A stretch of DNA of 64,000 nt from Algicella marina (GTDB lineage: Bacteria; Pseudomonadota; Alphaproteobacteria; Rhodobacterales; Rhodobacteraceae). The stretch lies in the NCBI RefSeq assembly GCF_009931615.1, contig NZ_CP046620.1:3766501-3830500 (forward strand). The letters are read 5' to 3'. The position numbers and the translations under genes were made by a program. Of the stretch, positions 28,081-36,072 are shown piece by piece. Below the pieces are notes generated by a model. That model searched no databases. It worked only from the letters and a program-made list of their open reading frames with translations, and was not told where the DNA came from. The first letter of the stretch is position 1. Each line of letters opens with the position of its first letter.

Positions 28081-28935
28081 TCACATGCCCATGGACACGG
28101 CGAAGCCGCTGAAACCACCCATGCCGAGATCGCTCAGCATCGTCGCAGAGCCCGTTTCCAGGTCGATGGCATAAAGGCCGGCCGTATCCGCGCCGTCGAG
28201 TTGCAGGATCGCGTAAGCCTGATCCTCACCCTCGGCCGGCGAAATGATGTCGAACCCGCCCCACGGCGTGATGTCGGCAGCTTCACCATCAATCGTCACC
28301 AGGCCGATGGTTTCCAGCGTGCCCTCGTTGTTGGCGAGGCTCACCAGTGCGTTGGCACGTGCGTCCAACGCGTACTGGAAAGTGCCGCCGGCCGTCTTGC
28401 CGGCAATGGCGTTGGTGTAGGCGTTGGCGAAAACCAGCGGCTCCGCGCCTTCGCTCGCATCGCCCTCGGCATAGGAAAGGCTGGTGAATCGGCGCACCGA
28501 ACCGGCCTTCTCGTCACCGTCGCCAAAACCGTTCGGGAAGTAGACGAGGTTGTCACCGGCGGAGGAAACCGCCCGCACAGCGTCGATCTTGTTGTTGAAG
28601 TCGAAGGCGACGTAAGCGTCGTCTGCGATCTTGGCATCGTCCATGAACGTCGCGCCAAGGTCGGTCAGCTCACCCGTCGCGGTGTCGATGGAGTAGATCA
28701 TGCCGTTGGTGAAACCCAGCAGTTCGCCGGTCACCGGCCGCCACGCAATGGCGTCGAGGCTCTGGGAAAGGTCGTAGGTCATCACGTCGCCCGGTGCCGC
28801 AATGTTGGACATTACGACCAGCGTGCCGCCGTCTTCGGCCAGCGCGTATCCGGCATTCCCGGCATGTCCGTCGGCCATCGCGCTACCGGCGAAAAGGGCA
28901 AGGGCGGATGCTGCGGTAAGTGTACGGAATTTCAT
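28081..28935 (-). CDS. Secreted DUF4394 protein
   Basis: A 284-residue exported protein (signal peptide ending AGSAMA before DGHAGN). The rest matches DUF4394, a beta-propeller-like domain with repeated strands such as LDAIAWRPVTGELLGFTNG, IYSIDTATGELTDLG and a C-terminal GLYAIDLETGSATMLSDLG. Function unknown. It stands alone with a strong terminator. The 293 bases upstream to the next gene contain no ORF I trust; an inverted repeat ACGAAAA/TTTTCGT lies near 29127-29151. Confidence 0.82.
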   Translation of the reverse strand: MKFRTLTAASALALFAGSAMADGHAGNAGYALAEDGGTLVVMSNIAAPGDVMTYDLSQSLDAIAWRPVTGELLGFTNGMIYSIDTATGELTDLGATFMDDAKIADDAYVAFDFNNKIDAVRAVSSAGDNLVYFPNGFGDGDEKAGSVRRFTSLSYAEGDASEGAEPLVFANAYTNAIAGKTAGGTFQYALDARANALVSLANNEGTLETIGLVTIDGEAADITPWGGFDIISPAEGEDQAYAILQLDGADTAGLYAIDLETGSATMLSDLGMGGFSGFAVSMGM

Positions 28936-29228
28936 GGTGTTCCTCTCGGTGTGTCTATCGCGCCGGCCACTTGCTGCGTCCGGCTTGCGGGATAAGACAC
29001 GGATGCGCAGCCGATGAAGTTTCCGGAAGCCAGAAGATGTGCAGGGCGGTCACCACTTGCGGCGAGTGCAGCAAAGTCAATCTTAGATCAATTAAATCAA
29101 ATGCTTGCAGGCCAATTTGGCGCACGAAAAACGCCTGCATACGTTTTCGTGATCACGGCGTGAGCATTGCATTGCGGTTGTGTTTGCCGCCGCATCGCGC
29201 CGGATTTTGAGGCTATTGCCGGCCCGAT

Positions 29229-29840
29229 CTACCGTTCCTGCAACGCCAGACGCAGCCCGAGCGCGCAATAGATCCCGCCGACAACCTTGCCCTGCCACCT
29301 GAGTACCGTGGGGTTGCGCCGCAGGAAGTTGCCCAACCCGCCCGCTGCCAGCGAATAGACGATTGTGCTGAAAAACCCGATCAGTGCGAACACACCGCCC
29401 AGGATGGTAAGTTGCACCATCACCGCACCACGCTCCGGCGCCACGAACTGCGGCAGAAAGGCAAGGAAGAACAGGGCCGTCTTCGGATTGAGCACCTCGG
29501 CCACTATCGCATGACGGAACGCCTGCCGGGCAGAGATCGGCACCATGCCCCGCCCCGGATCCAGCGGCGTTCGCTCCAGGATGGCCCTCAGACCCAGATA
29601 GACGAGGTAGCCTGCCCCCAGATACTTGATGACCGTGAACAGCGTCGCCGAAGCAGCGATGGCCGCCGAGATTCCGACCACCGCCATGATCGTATGCAGA
29701 AAATCTCCCGCAGTAATACCGGCCCCTGTGGCGATGCCCGTTTTCGTGCCCGAAGTCGTTGCCCGCGCCACCGTCAGCAGCGTGGCCGGACCCGGAATGA
29801 ACACAAAGCCCAGTACGATCAGGAAATAGGTCGTCAACAC
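29229..29840 (-). CDS. LysE-family amino-acid exporter
   Basis: A 203-residue transporter of the LysE/RhtB family, about six hydrophobic helices, with the N-terminal signature FIPGPATLLTVARATTSGTK and the conserved LNPKTALFFLAFLPQFV. It exports amino acids or related metabolites. The GTG at 29840 is the best start, with only a weak ribosome site. The open frame continues upstream through the antisense of the MFS gene, but that part is not coding. Confidence 0.87.
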   Translation of the reverse strand: MLTTYFLIVLGFVFIPGPATLLTVARATTSGTKTGIATGAGITAGDFLHTIMAVVGISAAIAASATLFTVIKYLGAGYLVYLGLRAILERTPLDPGRGMVPISARQAFRHAIVAEVLNPKTALFFLAFLPQFVAPERGAVMVQLTILGGVFALIGFFSTIVYSLAAGGLGNFLRRNPTVLRWQGKVVGGIYCALGLRLALQER

Positions 29841-29923
29841 GGCTGGTTCGATGATCTCTGGCGCTCCACACTTCTGTCGAACCTCAAGCAATCCATACGG
29901 CGACCACGAAAACAAGCCCGGTC

Positions 29924-31156
29924 TCAACCAATTTCCTGGCCCCTGGCTTCCTGTTTCATCCGCCCGACCGCCAGCACCATCGCCAGCAACACCGCGCATA
30001 TGCCGAACGCCAGTTGCAGTCCCGCGCCGATCGACGCCGGAGTCGCCTCCGTAAGCTCGTCCGTTCCGACCCCGGTTGCGAACACCACCCCCATCACCGA
30101 AGCACCGCCGATCAGGCCGATGTTGCGTGCCAGCCCCAGCAACCCCGACGTCATGCCGCGCCGGTCCGCTGGTGACGCCGCCATGGCCCCGGCGGTATTG
30201 GCCGCCTGAAACATCTGATAGCCCGGCGTCAGTACGGCGATAGCCAGCAGGTAGCCTGTCAGCCCCAGCACGCCCGGCAGCATCACCAGCGCACCGGCGC
30301 CCGCGCACATCGCCACCAACCCAAGGCCCGTCACCCGCTCCGCCCCGATCGCATCGGTCAGCCGTCCCGAAGGGATGCCGCTCAGGATCGAGATCACCGG
30401 CCCCACGGACATCACCGCCCCCATGGCCGCCGTGCTCAGCCCCAGCCCCAGAGTCAGGTAGAACGGCCCGACGATCAGCGTCGTCATCATCACCAGCGCG
30501 ACCACCGCGTTGGCCACCAGCCGCAGGACGAATTGACGTTGCCGCAGCAATACCCAGCCGAAGCCCGTGCCTGCGACTGCCTCCGCCCCCTTCGGCAACA
30601 CCCGCCAGCCCAGCAGCAAGGCCAGCGCCGCCAGCGGCACCAGCACCGCGAACACTGACCACCACGGCAGCAGCGCCAGCAGCAGCCCGCCAAGGGATGG
30701 CCCCAGCGCCGTGCCCACCGCCGCCATCGTTCCCAGCATTCCCATGGCCCGTCCCACCCGCTGCGGCCCGACCGTGCTGCGCATCATTGCCACCGTCAGC
30801 ACCATCAGGCAGGCCGCCGCCGCACCCTGAACCGTCCGCGCTGCCACCAGTGCCCACAGTTCCGTCGCCGCCGCACAGGCCAGCGATGCCACCAGAAACA
30901 GCGCCAGCCCTGCCAACAGGATATTGCGGTGGCCGAACCTGTCGCCCAACCGCCCGGCCAGCAGCGCCGTCGCCGTCATTGCCGCAAGGTAGGCAATCAC
31001 CACCCATTGCACCGACGCCAGCGGTGCGGCGAAGGCAATTGTCAGCGCCGGCAGGGCGATGTTGGCGATGCTGGTGCCCAGCGAGGCCAGTAACATGCAC
31101 AGCGCGGCACAGGCCAAAGCTCCGTGCCGCGCTGGCGTCTCCGTCGTCTTCATCAT
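29924..31156 (-). CDS. MFS drug-efflux transporter
   Basis: A 410-residue major facilitator of the DHA type with about 12 helices, motif A GRLGDRFGHRNILLAG after helix 2 and the motif C-like GTALGPSLGGLLLALLPWW in helix 5. It is probably a proton-driven efflux pump. It is divergent from a MerR regulator and its promoter has a 19-base spacer, the layout MerR proteins act on, so it is probably the regulator's target. The substrate is unknown. Confidence 0.88.
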   Translation of the reverse strand: MMKTTETPARHGALACAALCMLLASLGTSIANIALPALTIAFAAPLASVQWVVIAYLAAMTATALLAGRLGDRFGHRNILLAGLALFLVASLACAAATELWALVAARTVQGAAAACLMVLTVAMMRSTVGPQRVGRAMGMLGTMAAVGTALGPSLGGLLLALLPWWSVFAVLVPLAALALLLGWRVLPKGAEAVAGTGFGWVLLRQRQFVLRLVANAVVALVMMTTLIVGPFYLTLGLGLSTAAMGAVMSVGPVISILSGIPSGRLTDAIGAERVTGLGLVAMCAGAGALVMLPGVLGLTGYLLAIAVLTPGYQMFQAANTAGAMAASPADRRGMTSGLLGLARNIGLIGGASVMGVVFATGVGTDELTEATPASIGAGLQLAFGICAVLLAMVLAVGRMKQEARGQEIG

Positions 31157-31189
31157 CGTGCTCCCTTGTCAGAATCAGTGATCGGGCGC

Positions 31190-31220
31190 ACTCTGCCACC
31201 TCAAGTCAACTTTAGGTCAA
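31190..31220 (-). promoter_or_regulatory. MerR-type elongated-spacer promoter with SoxR-like operator
   Basis: On the minus strand TTGACC and CAGAGT are separated by 19 bases instead of 17. The spacer is centred on a dyad that reads CCTCAAGTCAACTTTAGG on the plus strand (31199-31216), close to the SoxR box CCTCAAGTTAACTTGAGG. MerR-family activators untwist such promoters. It would drive the MFS gene. Confidence 0.6.
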
Positions 31221-31222
31221 GC

Positions 31223-31621
31223 ATGAAACTCCTCGATATCGGCGCGGTCGCCACCGCCGCGCGCCTGCCCGTCTCCACCCTCCGCTATTACGAGGAGATC
31301 GGCCTCATTGCCTCCGCCGCCCGCCACGGGTTGCGGCGACAGTACCTCCCCGATGTGCTGCTCCGGCTCGGTTTGATCGCCATGGGCAAATCGGCGGGGT
31401 TCTCACTGTCAGAGATCGCGGCGATGTTCGCCTCCGAGGGTCGGCCCGCGCTTGGCCGGGCGGAGCTTCACGCCCGCGCCGACGCTCTCGATCGCCAGAT
31501 CGCCGAACTCACGGCGCTGAGTGATACCATCCGCCACGTCGCAGACTGCCCGGCCGAAAACCACATGGACTGTCCGACCTTCCGCAGGCTGGTCCGCGCC
31601 GGAACGCTGCTGCCTGCCTGA
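31223..31621 (+). CDS. MerR-family transcriptional regulator
   Basis: A 132-residue MerR protein: helix-turn-helix LDIGAVATAARLPVSTLRYY, linker EEIGLIASAARHG, a long dimer helix, and two C-terminal cysteines (C109, C117) in ADCPAENHMDCPTF, a possible metal or thiol sensor. It lacks the four-cysteine [2Fe-2S] motif of SoxR. It is divergent from the MFS pump, over whose promoter it probably acts. Its stop lies one base short of the convergent dehalogenase stop. Confidence 0.88.
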   Translation: MKLLDIGAVATAARLPVSTLRYYEEIGLIASAARHGLRRQYLPDVLLRLGLIAMGKSAGFSLSEIAAMFASEGRPALGRAELHARADALDRQIAELTALSDTIRHVADCPAENHMDCPTFRRLVRAGTLLPA

Positions 31622-31622
31622 C

Positions 31623-34600
31623 TCAGAGATCGACCTCGATCACCCCGCCCGCCGCGGCCGCCCGACTCTGGCAGAGGATCACGGAGGTTGCCCGCTGCGC
31701 CTTCGACAGCACGAAATCCCGGTGGTCCACGTCGCCCGCGATCAGCCCGCAGCGGCAAACCCCGCAAATCCCGTCCGAGCACTTCACGTCCACCGCCACA
31801 CCTGCCGCCGCCAGCACGTCCGTGGCGCTCTTCTCTGCCGGCACTTCAAGCTCGCGTCCCGATTTCAGACGCAGCACGAAAGGCAGGTTCTCCCGCTCGG
31901 GCACCTCCGGCACGGTGAAATACTCAAGGTGCCGCGCCTCCTCCGGAAACGCCGAAGCCGCCGCCATCACAGCATCCATGTAGGCCGCCGGCCCGCAGGT
32001 ATAGACATGATCTCCCGGCCGGTAATCGCCAAGAATGGTACCAAGATCGGCCCGGCTGCCCTCATCGGAGACATGCAGCCGCACCCGCTCCGCCCAGGGC
32101 ACCGCCGAAAGATCATCCAGATATCCCGCCGCCGCCCGCGTTGTCACCGAGTAATGCAGCGCGAACTCCCGTCCAAGCACATGCAACCGGTGCGCCATCG
32201 CGATCATCGGCGTCACCCCGATCCCACCGCCCATCAGGAACGTGCGCCCCGCATCCTCCACCAATTCGAAATGGTTGATCGGCTTCGAGATGAAAACCTT
32301 CCGCCCCACGGTGAAAATCCGGTGCAACAGCGCCGAGCCGCCGCGTCCGGCATCCTCGCGCAGCACGCCGATCTGGTAGCGGCTGCGGTCCGCCGGATTG
32401 CCCGACATCGAGTATTGCCGCAAGTATTCAGGCGCCACGACGATGTCGAGATGCGCGCCCGCCGTCCACTCAGGCAACGCGCTGCCATCCAGCGCCGCGA
32501 ATTCGTACTTCGTCACGGCGTCGCTCATCCGTTCTGCCGTTACCACCTCCACCCGCAACACCGGCGCATCGCCGGGCACGTTGTAGCGGTGCGCCACGTC
32601 CTCGCCCGCCGCCGCCCGCCGCTGGTATTCCTCGGCGGTGATCAGCGCCTGATACGCCTCGATCCCCGCCTCCCGGTCCATGGGGAACGGGTAAGGCCAC
32701 GGCGGCGGGGCAAGCGTCGCGGGGTAGACCGCAAGCGTCTGGTCCTCGTATTTCAGGTCAAGATCCCGCTGCAGCCCCCGCGCGTTTACCGGCGCATCTG
32801 TCGGCCGGTAGCTTCCATCCGCCTGCAAAGCCAGATCCCACCACCATTTCTTGACCGGGTTGAGCCCGCCGCGTCCGGCCATGTCGTCGAGCTTCGCCAG
32901 CACCGGCGCCGCCCCCGGCATGTGCATCGCCGCCCAGCGGAACGGCGCCTCGGCGAACAGTCCCTCCAGGTTCCACGGGCAGGTCTTCATGCAACGCCCG
33001 CACATCGCTCCGCCCTCGGTGCCGATCCGGTAGGACGCGCATTTCTGGCTGTCGGATTTCCAGATCTCGTACCCGTTGAACATCAGCTTCGGCCCGGCGG
33101 TGATGGCGCCAGAGGGGCATTCGCGGGCGCATTTGTTGCAAGCCTCGCAAAAGCGTTGCAGCCCGAAATCAACCGGCCTGTCATGCGCCAGCGGCATGTC
33201 CGTCGTCACCACGCCGGATTTCAGCCGAGGTCCGAGAAACGGGTTCAGGATCACCTCGCCAATCCGGCTCACCTCGCCCAGCCCCGCCAGCAGCAACAGC
33301 GGCGGCTGCAACACCTCGCCATCCATCACCGAATGGGCCTTGGCGCTGTACCCCATCCGCCGGATCTGCTTGGCTATCACGCCTCCCAGCAGCGAGAACC
33401 GCAGATATGCCCGCATCGACTGCGCGACGCTGATCCAGTCATCGCCGCTGGCACCTTCCATCGTCTCGTAGCCCTGATCCACGATCATCGAAATTGCCTG
33501 ATCGTGGCTGGGCTCGATCGGCGCGCCGGTGGCATCGTGGCTGTACCATGTCCATTCCGGGCAGCGCGAAATGCCAACCGCATCGACACCGAGAAAATAC
33601 GCCGCAGCCTTCACGTTGGCGGCATTGCGCTCCGCCTCCGTCGCCTGCGGTGGGCCTTCTGCCGGTCCGTCCTGCAACAGCACGAAAGCCCCCAGCATCC
33701 GCCGCTGCGCCATAGATGGCGCTGCCTTGCGGGCGTATTTGCCGCCCGCCGCCTCCGCCTGCAACGCCGGCCCCATGTCGCCGAACTGGGCACGCGCGAA
33801 CATGTCGGTGCGCTTCGGCACCCGCGCCACGTTCGGTTCGTCTATGTATGTCGTGGGCCGGTCCACCCGCTTCAGCGTCTCGAAAGGATGCGCTCCGTCC
33901 ACATAGTGCCGCTTTGCGAACGGGTCGCGGTTCAATGCCCCCTTGCCCGCACGTCCCAGCCGCCACGCAACGCTGCCCAGCGGCTGTGCTGCCATCGGTG
34001 CCAGCGGCGCATCCGGCGCGACCTCGCACTCCGTCGTCACCACCGCCAGCCCGAACCTGCGCCCCAGCCACGGCACCACAACCGCGCCATCCTCCACCAC
34101 GCCCAGGCCTGCAGCCACCGCCAGCCGGTTCAGGCAGACATCCGCGCTTGTGCCGGTATGAGCCACGGCCCCGAAGCCCAGCACCCGCAGGTAGTTGGCC
34201 AGCACCACCGCCGTCTCGCTCGCCCGCAGGCAGGCCCGATGCGCCTGCGCTTCGCTGATCCACTCCGCCCCCGGTTCATCCGCGGTGGGATCACGCAGAT
34301 ATTCGTTGAGGATCACCAACGCATGGCCGTGTCCGGTGATGTCCTCGCGCGGCTCCGCAACCGAATCCCGCAGATCGGCCATGATCAGGTCGATGCCCGA
34401 AGCCAGCGTCTTCGTCTGCCGCGTCCGCAGATCCTCCGCCAGCCGTGCAATGTCCGGGTTGCGATGTGGTTTCGCCAGCGCGGCTCCCTCCGGCAACCGG
34501 CACACCCCCATCATCGACGCATCGGAAAAGTAGCCGAACGCCTTCAGATGCGCCGCCCGCTCCACAGGGTCCGACGGCACTTCCGATCGCACCGGGTTTA

Positions 34601-34802
34601 CCATGCCGCCACGGATGGTATCCATCATCGCCTGGTACTCGCCCATGGCGTTGACCAGCGAATGCGGCGTCTCCAGCCGTTCGAAGGCCAGCGCTTCCGT
34701 GGGGGCAATGCCGGTGAAATCCGCCGCCTCCACCCGCTTCAGCGTCTCCAGCGGATAGGGGCCCAGATGCACGGGCCGCCGCGCGGTTGAAAGCAGCCGC
34801 AT
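31623..34802 (-). CDS. Self-sufficient reductive dehalogenase (cobalamin RdhA fused to flavin/2Fe-2S reductase)
   Basis: A 1059-residue cytoplasmic fusion. Residues about 300-620 form the RdhA core with two [4Fe-4S] motifs (C552, C555, C558, C562; C588, C601, C604, C608). Y466, K528 and R592 have the spacing I recall for catalytic Tyr426/Lys488/Arg552 of the B12-dependent NpRdhA (constant offset of 40). About 740-960 is an FMN/NAD reductase (RQYSMSG, GGGIGVTPM), and about 970-1059 a plant-type [2Fe-2S] ferredoxin (C1008, C1013, C1016, C1044). Residues 20-290 repeat the core in degenerate form. There is no Tat signal and no RdhB anchor. It should remove halogen from aromatic compounds with NAD(P)H. 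Start overlaps the Pr6Pr stop (ATGA). Confidence 0.9.
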   Translation of the reverse strand: MRLLSTARRPVHLGPYPLETLKRVEAADFTGIAPTEALAFERLETPHSLVNAMGEYQAMMDTIRGGMVNPVRSEVPSDPVERAAHLKAFGYFSDASMMGVCRLPEGAALAKPHRNPDIARLAEDLRTRQTKTLASGIDLIMADLRDSVAEPREDITGHGHALVILNEYLRDPTADEPGAEWISEAQAHRACLRASETAVVLANYLRVLGFGAVAHTGTSADVCLNRLAVAAGLGVVEDGAVVVPWLGRRFGLAVVTTECEVAPDAPLAPMAAQPLGSVAWRLGRAGKGALNRDPFAKRHYVDGAHPFETLKRVDRPTTYIDEPNVARVPKRTDMFARAQFGDMGPALQAEAAGGKYARKAAPSMAQRRMLGAFVLLQDGPAEGPPQATEAERNAANVKAAAYFLGVDAVGISRCPEWTWYSHDATGAPIEPSHDQAISMIVDQGYETMEGASGDDWISVAQSMRAYLRFSLLGGVIAKQIRRMGYSAKAHSVMDGEVLQPPLLLLAGLGEVSRIGEVILNPFLGPRLKSGVVTTDMPLAHDRPVDFGLQRFCEACNKCARECPSGAITAGPKLMFNGYEIWKSDSQKCASYRIGTEGGAMCGRCMKTCPWNLEGLFAEAPFRWAAMHMPGAAPVLAKLDDMAGRGGLNPVKKWWWDLALQADGSYRPTDAPVNARGLQRDLDLKYEDQTLAVYPATLAPPPWPYPFPMDREAGIEAYQALITAEEYQRRAAAGEDVAHRYNVPGDAPVLRVEVVTAERMSDAVTKYEFAALDGSALPEWTAGAHLDIVVAPEYLRQYSMSGNPADRSRYQIGVLREDAGRGGSALLHRIFTVGRKVFISKPINHFELVEDAGRTFLMGGGIGVTPMIAMAHRLHVLGREFALHYSVTTRAAAGYLDDLSAVPWAERVRLHVSDEGSRADLGTILGDYRPGDHVYTCGPAAYMDAVMAAASAFPEEARHLEYFTVPEVPERENLPFVLRLKSGRELEVPAEKSATDVLAAAGVAVDVKCSDGICGVCRCGLIAGDVDHRDFVLSKAQRATSVILCQSRAAAAGGVIEVDL

Positions 34803-35422
34803 CAGGCCACCGTCCGCGAGCCGCGCGCCAGAAGCCTGTCGACCACCACGAAGCCCAGCCCCAGCACCAGCAGCAGCGCCGTGAAGCCGGCGGCGTTGAT
34901 CAGGACCTGACGGTAGCCGTAGTCGGCTACGTTGATGAAGAAATAGGGATAGCGCCCGATAACCTCGCCCCGCACCAGCGCAAAGCAGAGGTAGACTGCC
35001 GGAAACACGATCCACGCCAACGCCGCCCCCCATCCCAGCCGGCCCTTGGGCACGAACACCAGCCACAGCGTCAACATCCCGGCCGGTATCAGGTAATGCA
35101 GAAACAGGTTGGTCACGGCCGCCAATCCGCGCGGGTTGTGGTCGGCGGCCAGCAGGGCGTGATAGACGCCCCCGACGAACAGGATGAACATCGTCGTCGC
35201 ACTCGCCAGCGAGACATGCACATCCCGCCACGCCCCCATCCGTGCCAGCCAAAGGCAAACACAGGCGACGAGGATGTTGGTCCAGATCGTGAAGTACCCG
35301 AAGAACGAGACGGCCGCCGGCCAGTAGCCGCCCCGCCTCTCGACGTTGATATCGTATTGCACCAGCACCGTCACCGCCGCCGCCAGCCCGACCACCGCGA
35401 AAGCGATGCGTTGCCACTTCAT
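34802..35422 (-). CDS. Pr6Pr-family membrane protein
   Basis: A 206-residue integral membrane protein of the Pr6Pr family (FAR-17a/AIG1-like) with about six helices, including SFFGYFTIWTNILVACVCLW and HYLIPAGMLTLWLVFVPKGR. Function is unknown in bacteria. The stop and the start of the reductive dehalogenase share ATGA, so the two are translated together. That coupling makes a role in halogenated-substrate handling plausible but unproven. Confidence 0.83.
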   Translation of the reverse strand: MKWQRIAFAVVGLAAAVTVLVQYDINVERRGGYWPAAVSFFGYFTIWTNILVACVCLWLARMGAWRDVHVSLASATTMFILFVGGVYHALLAADHNPRGLAAVTNLFLHYLIPAGMLTLWLVFVPKGRLGWGAALAWIVFPAVYLCFALVRGEVIGRYPYFFINVADYGYRQVLINAAGFTALLLVLGLGFVVVDRLLARGSRTVA

Positions 35423-35745
35423 TCAGCACGTCCTCCCAGCGTTCACCATGCCGGATCGGCCGCCACTGTCAACGCGCCTCACACGGAGTTCAGGCGTGCT
35501 CTGATAGGCGCGATTCAGGTTTCATATTCATCGGTAATGATGCGACTACCTTTCAGGTAATCGTTTTCGTTACCTTCCGGCACGAATGTCCGAACCGGGC
35601 CGGAATCCGGGAAAATTGCCATACCAAAACCATACCAAATCCATACGGTTTCCAGCTTTCGCACCCTGCATTGCGAAACCCGGCAATACCCCTATAGTGC
35701 CCGGCGGCCAAACGCTCCCGAACGCTGCACAGGAATAACGCCCCG
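35423..35745. other. Divergent intergenic region of the dehalogenase operon
   Basis: No supported gene in these 323 bases. They carry the promoters for Pr6Pr-rdhA (leftward) and DUF2834-lysA (rightward), a cluster of GGTAA/TTACC half-sites at 35533-35574, and three CATACCAAA/CATACGG-like direct repeats near 35620-35650. Confidence 0.5.
35533..35574. promoter_or_regulatory. Cluster of GGTAA inverted half-sites (candidate operator)
   Basis: Four half-sites: GGTAA (35533), TACCT (35547), AGGTAA (35555) and TTACC (35570). They make two overlapping inverted repeats, TACCT-TTC-AGGTA and GGTAA-N9-TTACC. They lie about 110-150 bases upstream of the Pr6Pr start. No adjacent regulator matches, so the binding protein is unknown. 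Confidence 0.45.
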
Positions 35746-36066
35746 ATGTCGCCGCTCCGCATTGCCTACCTGGTTCTGACCATCATCGGCACCATCCTGC
35801 CGATGATCTATTTCATCCGCTGGTTTCAGGAAAACGGCTGGTCGCTAACGCAGATGATCACTGTCGCATGGCACGCCAATCCTGCCACAACCGGTCTGAC
35901 CTATGACCTGACGATAGCAGCTATCACTTTGACATTGTTCATCATTGTAGAGAGTCGTGTCCGAAAGGACTTCTTGCCGCTGATCGCCATTCCCGCCACT
36001 TACTGCATCGGCGTAAGCTGCGGTCTGCCGCTTTACCTCCTCCTTCGCTCCCGTTCACTGGACTGA
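35746..36066 (+). CDS. DUF2834 small membrane protein
   Basis: A 106-residue protein with three hydrophobic helices, opening with LRIAYLVLTIIGTILPMIYF and closing with GLPLYLLLRSRSLD, as in DUF2834. Function unknown. It lies 6 bases before lysA on the same strand and is probably co-transcribed with it. Confidence 0.8.
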   Translation: MSPLRIAYLVLTIIGTILPMIYFIRWFQENGWSLTQMITVAWHANPATTGLTYDLTIAAITLTLFIIVESRVRKDFLPLIAIPATYCIGVSCGLPLYLLLRSRSLD

Positions 36067-36072
36067 CTTTTC

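Noticed and set aside
29229-31199. One 656-codon minus-strand frame as a LysE fusion
   Set aside because: The first two thirds are antisense-phase shadow of the MFS gene on the same strand (different frame), with Gly/Arg-rich junk. Only the last 203 codons match LysE.
31521-34790. Long plus-strand open frame (over 1000 codons) across the dehalogenase
   Set aside because: Antisense to a well-supported gene, no domain-like segments, very rich in Arg, His and Pro as expected from reversed high-GC coding.
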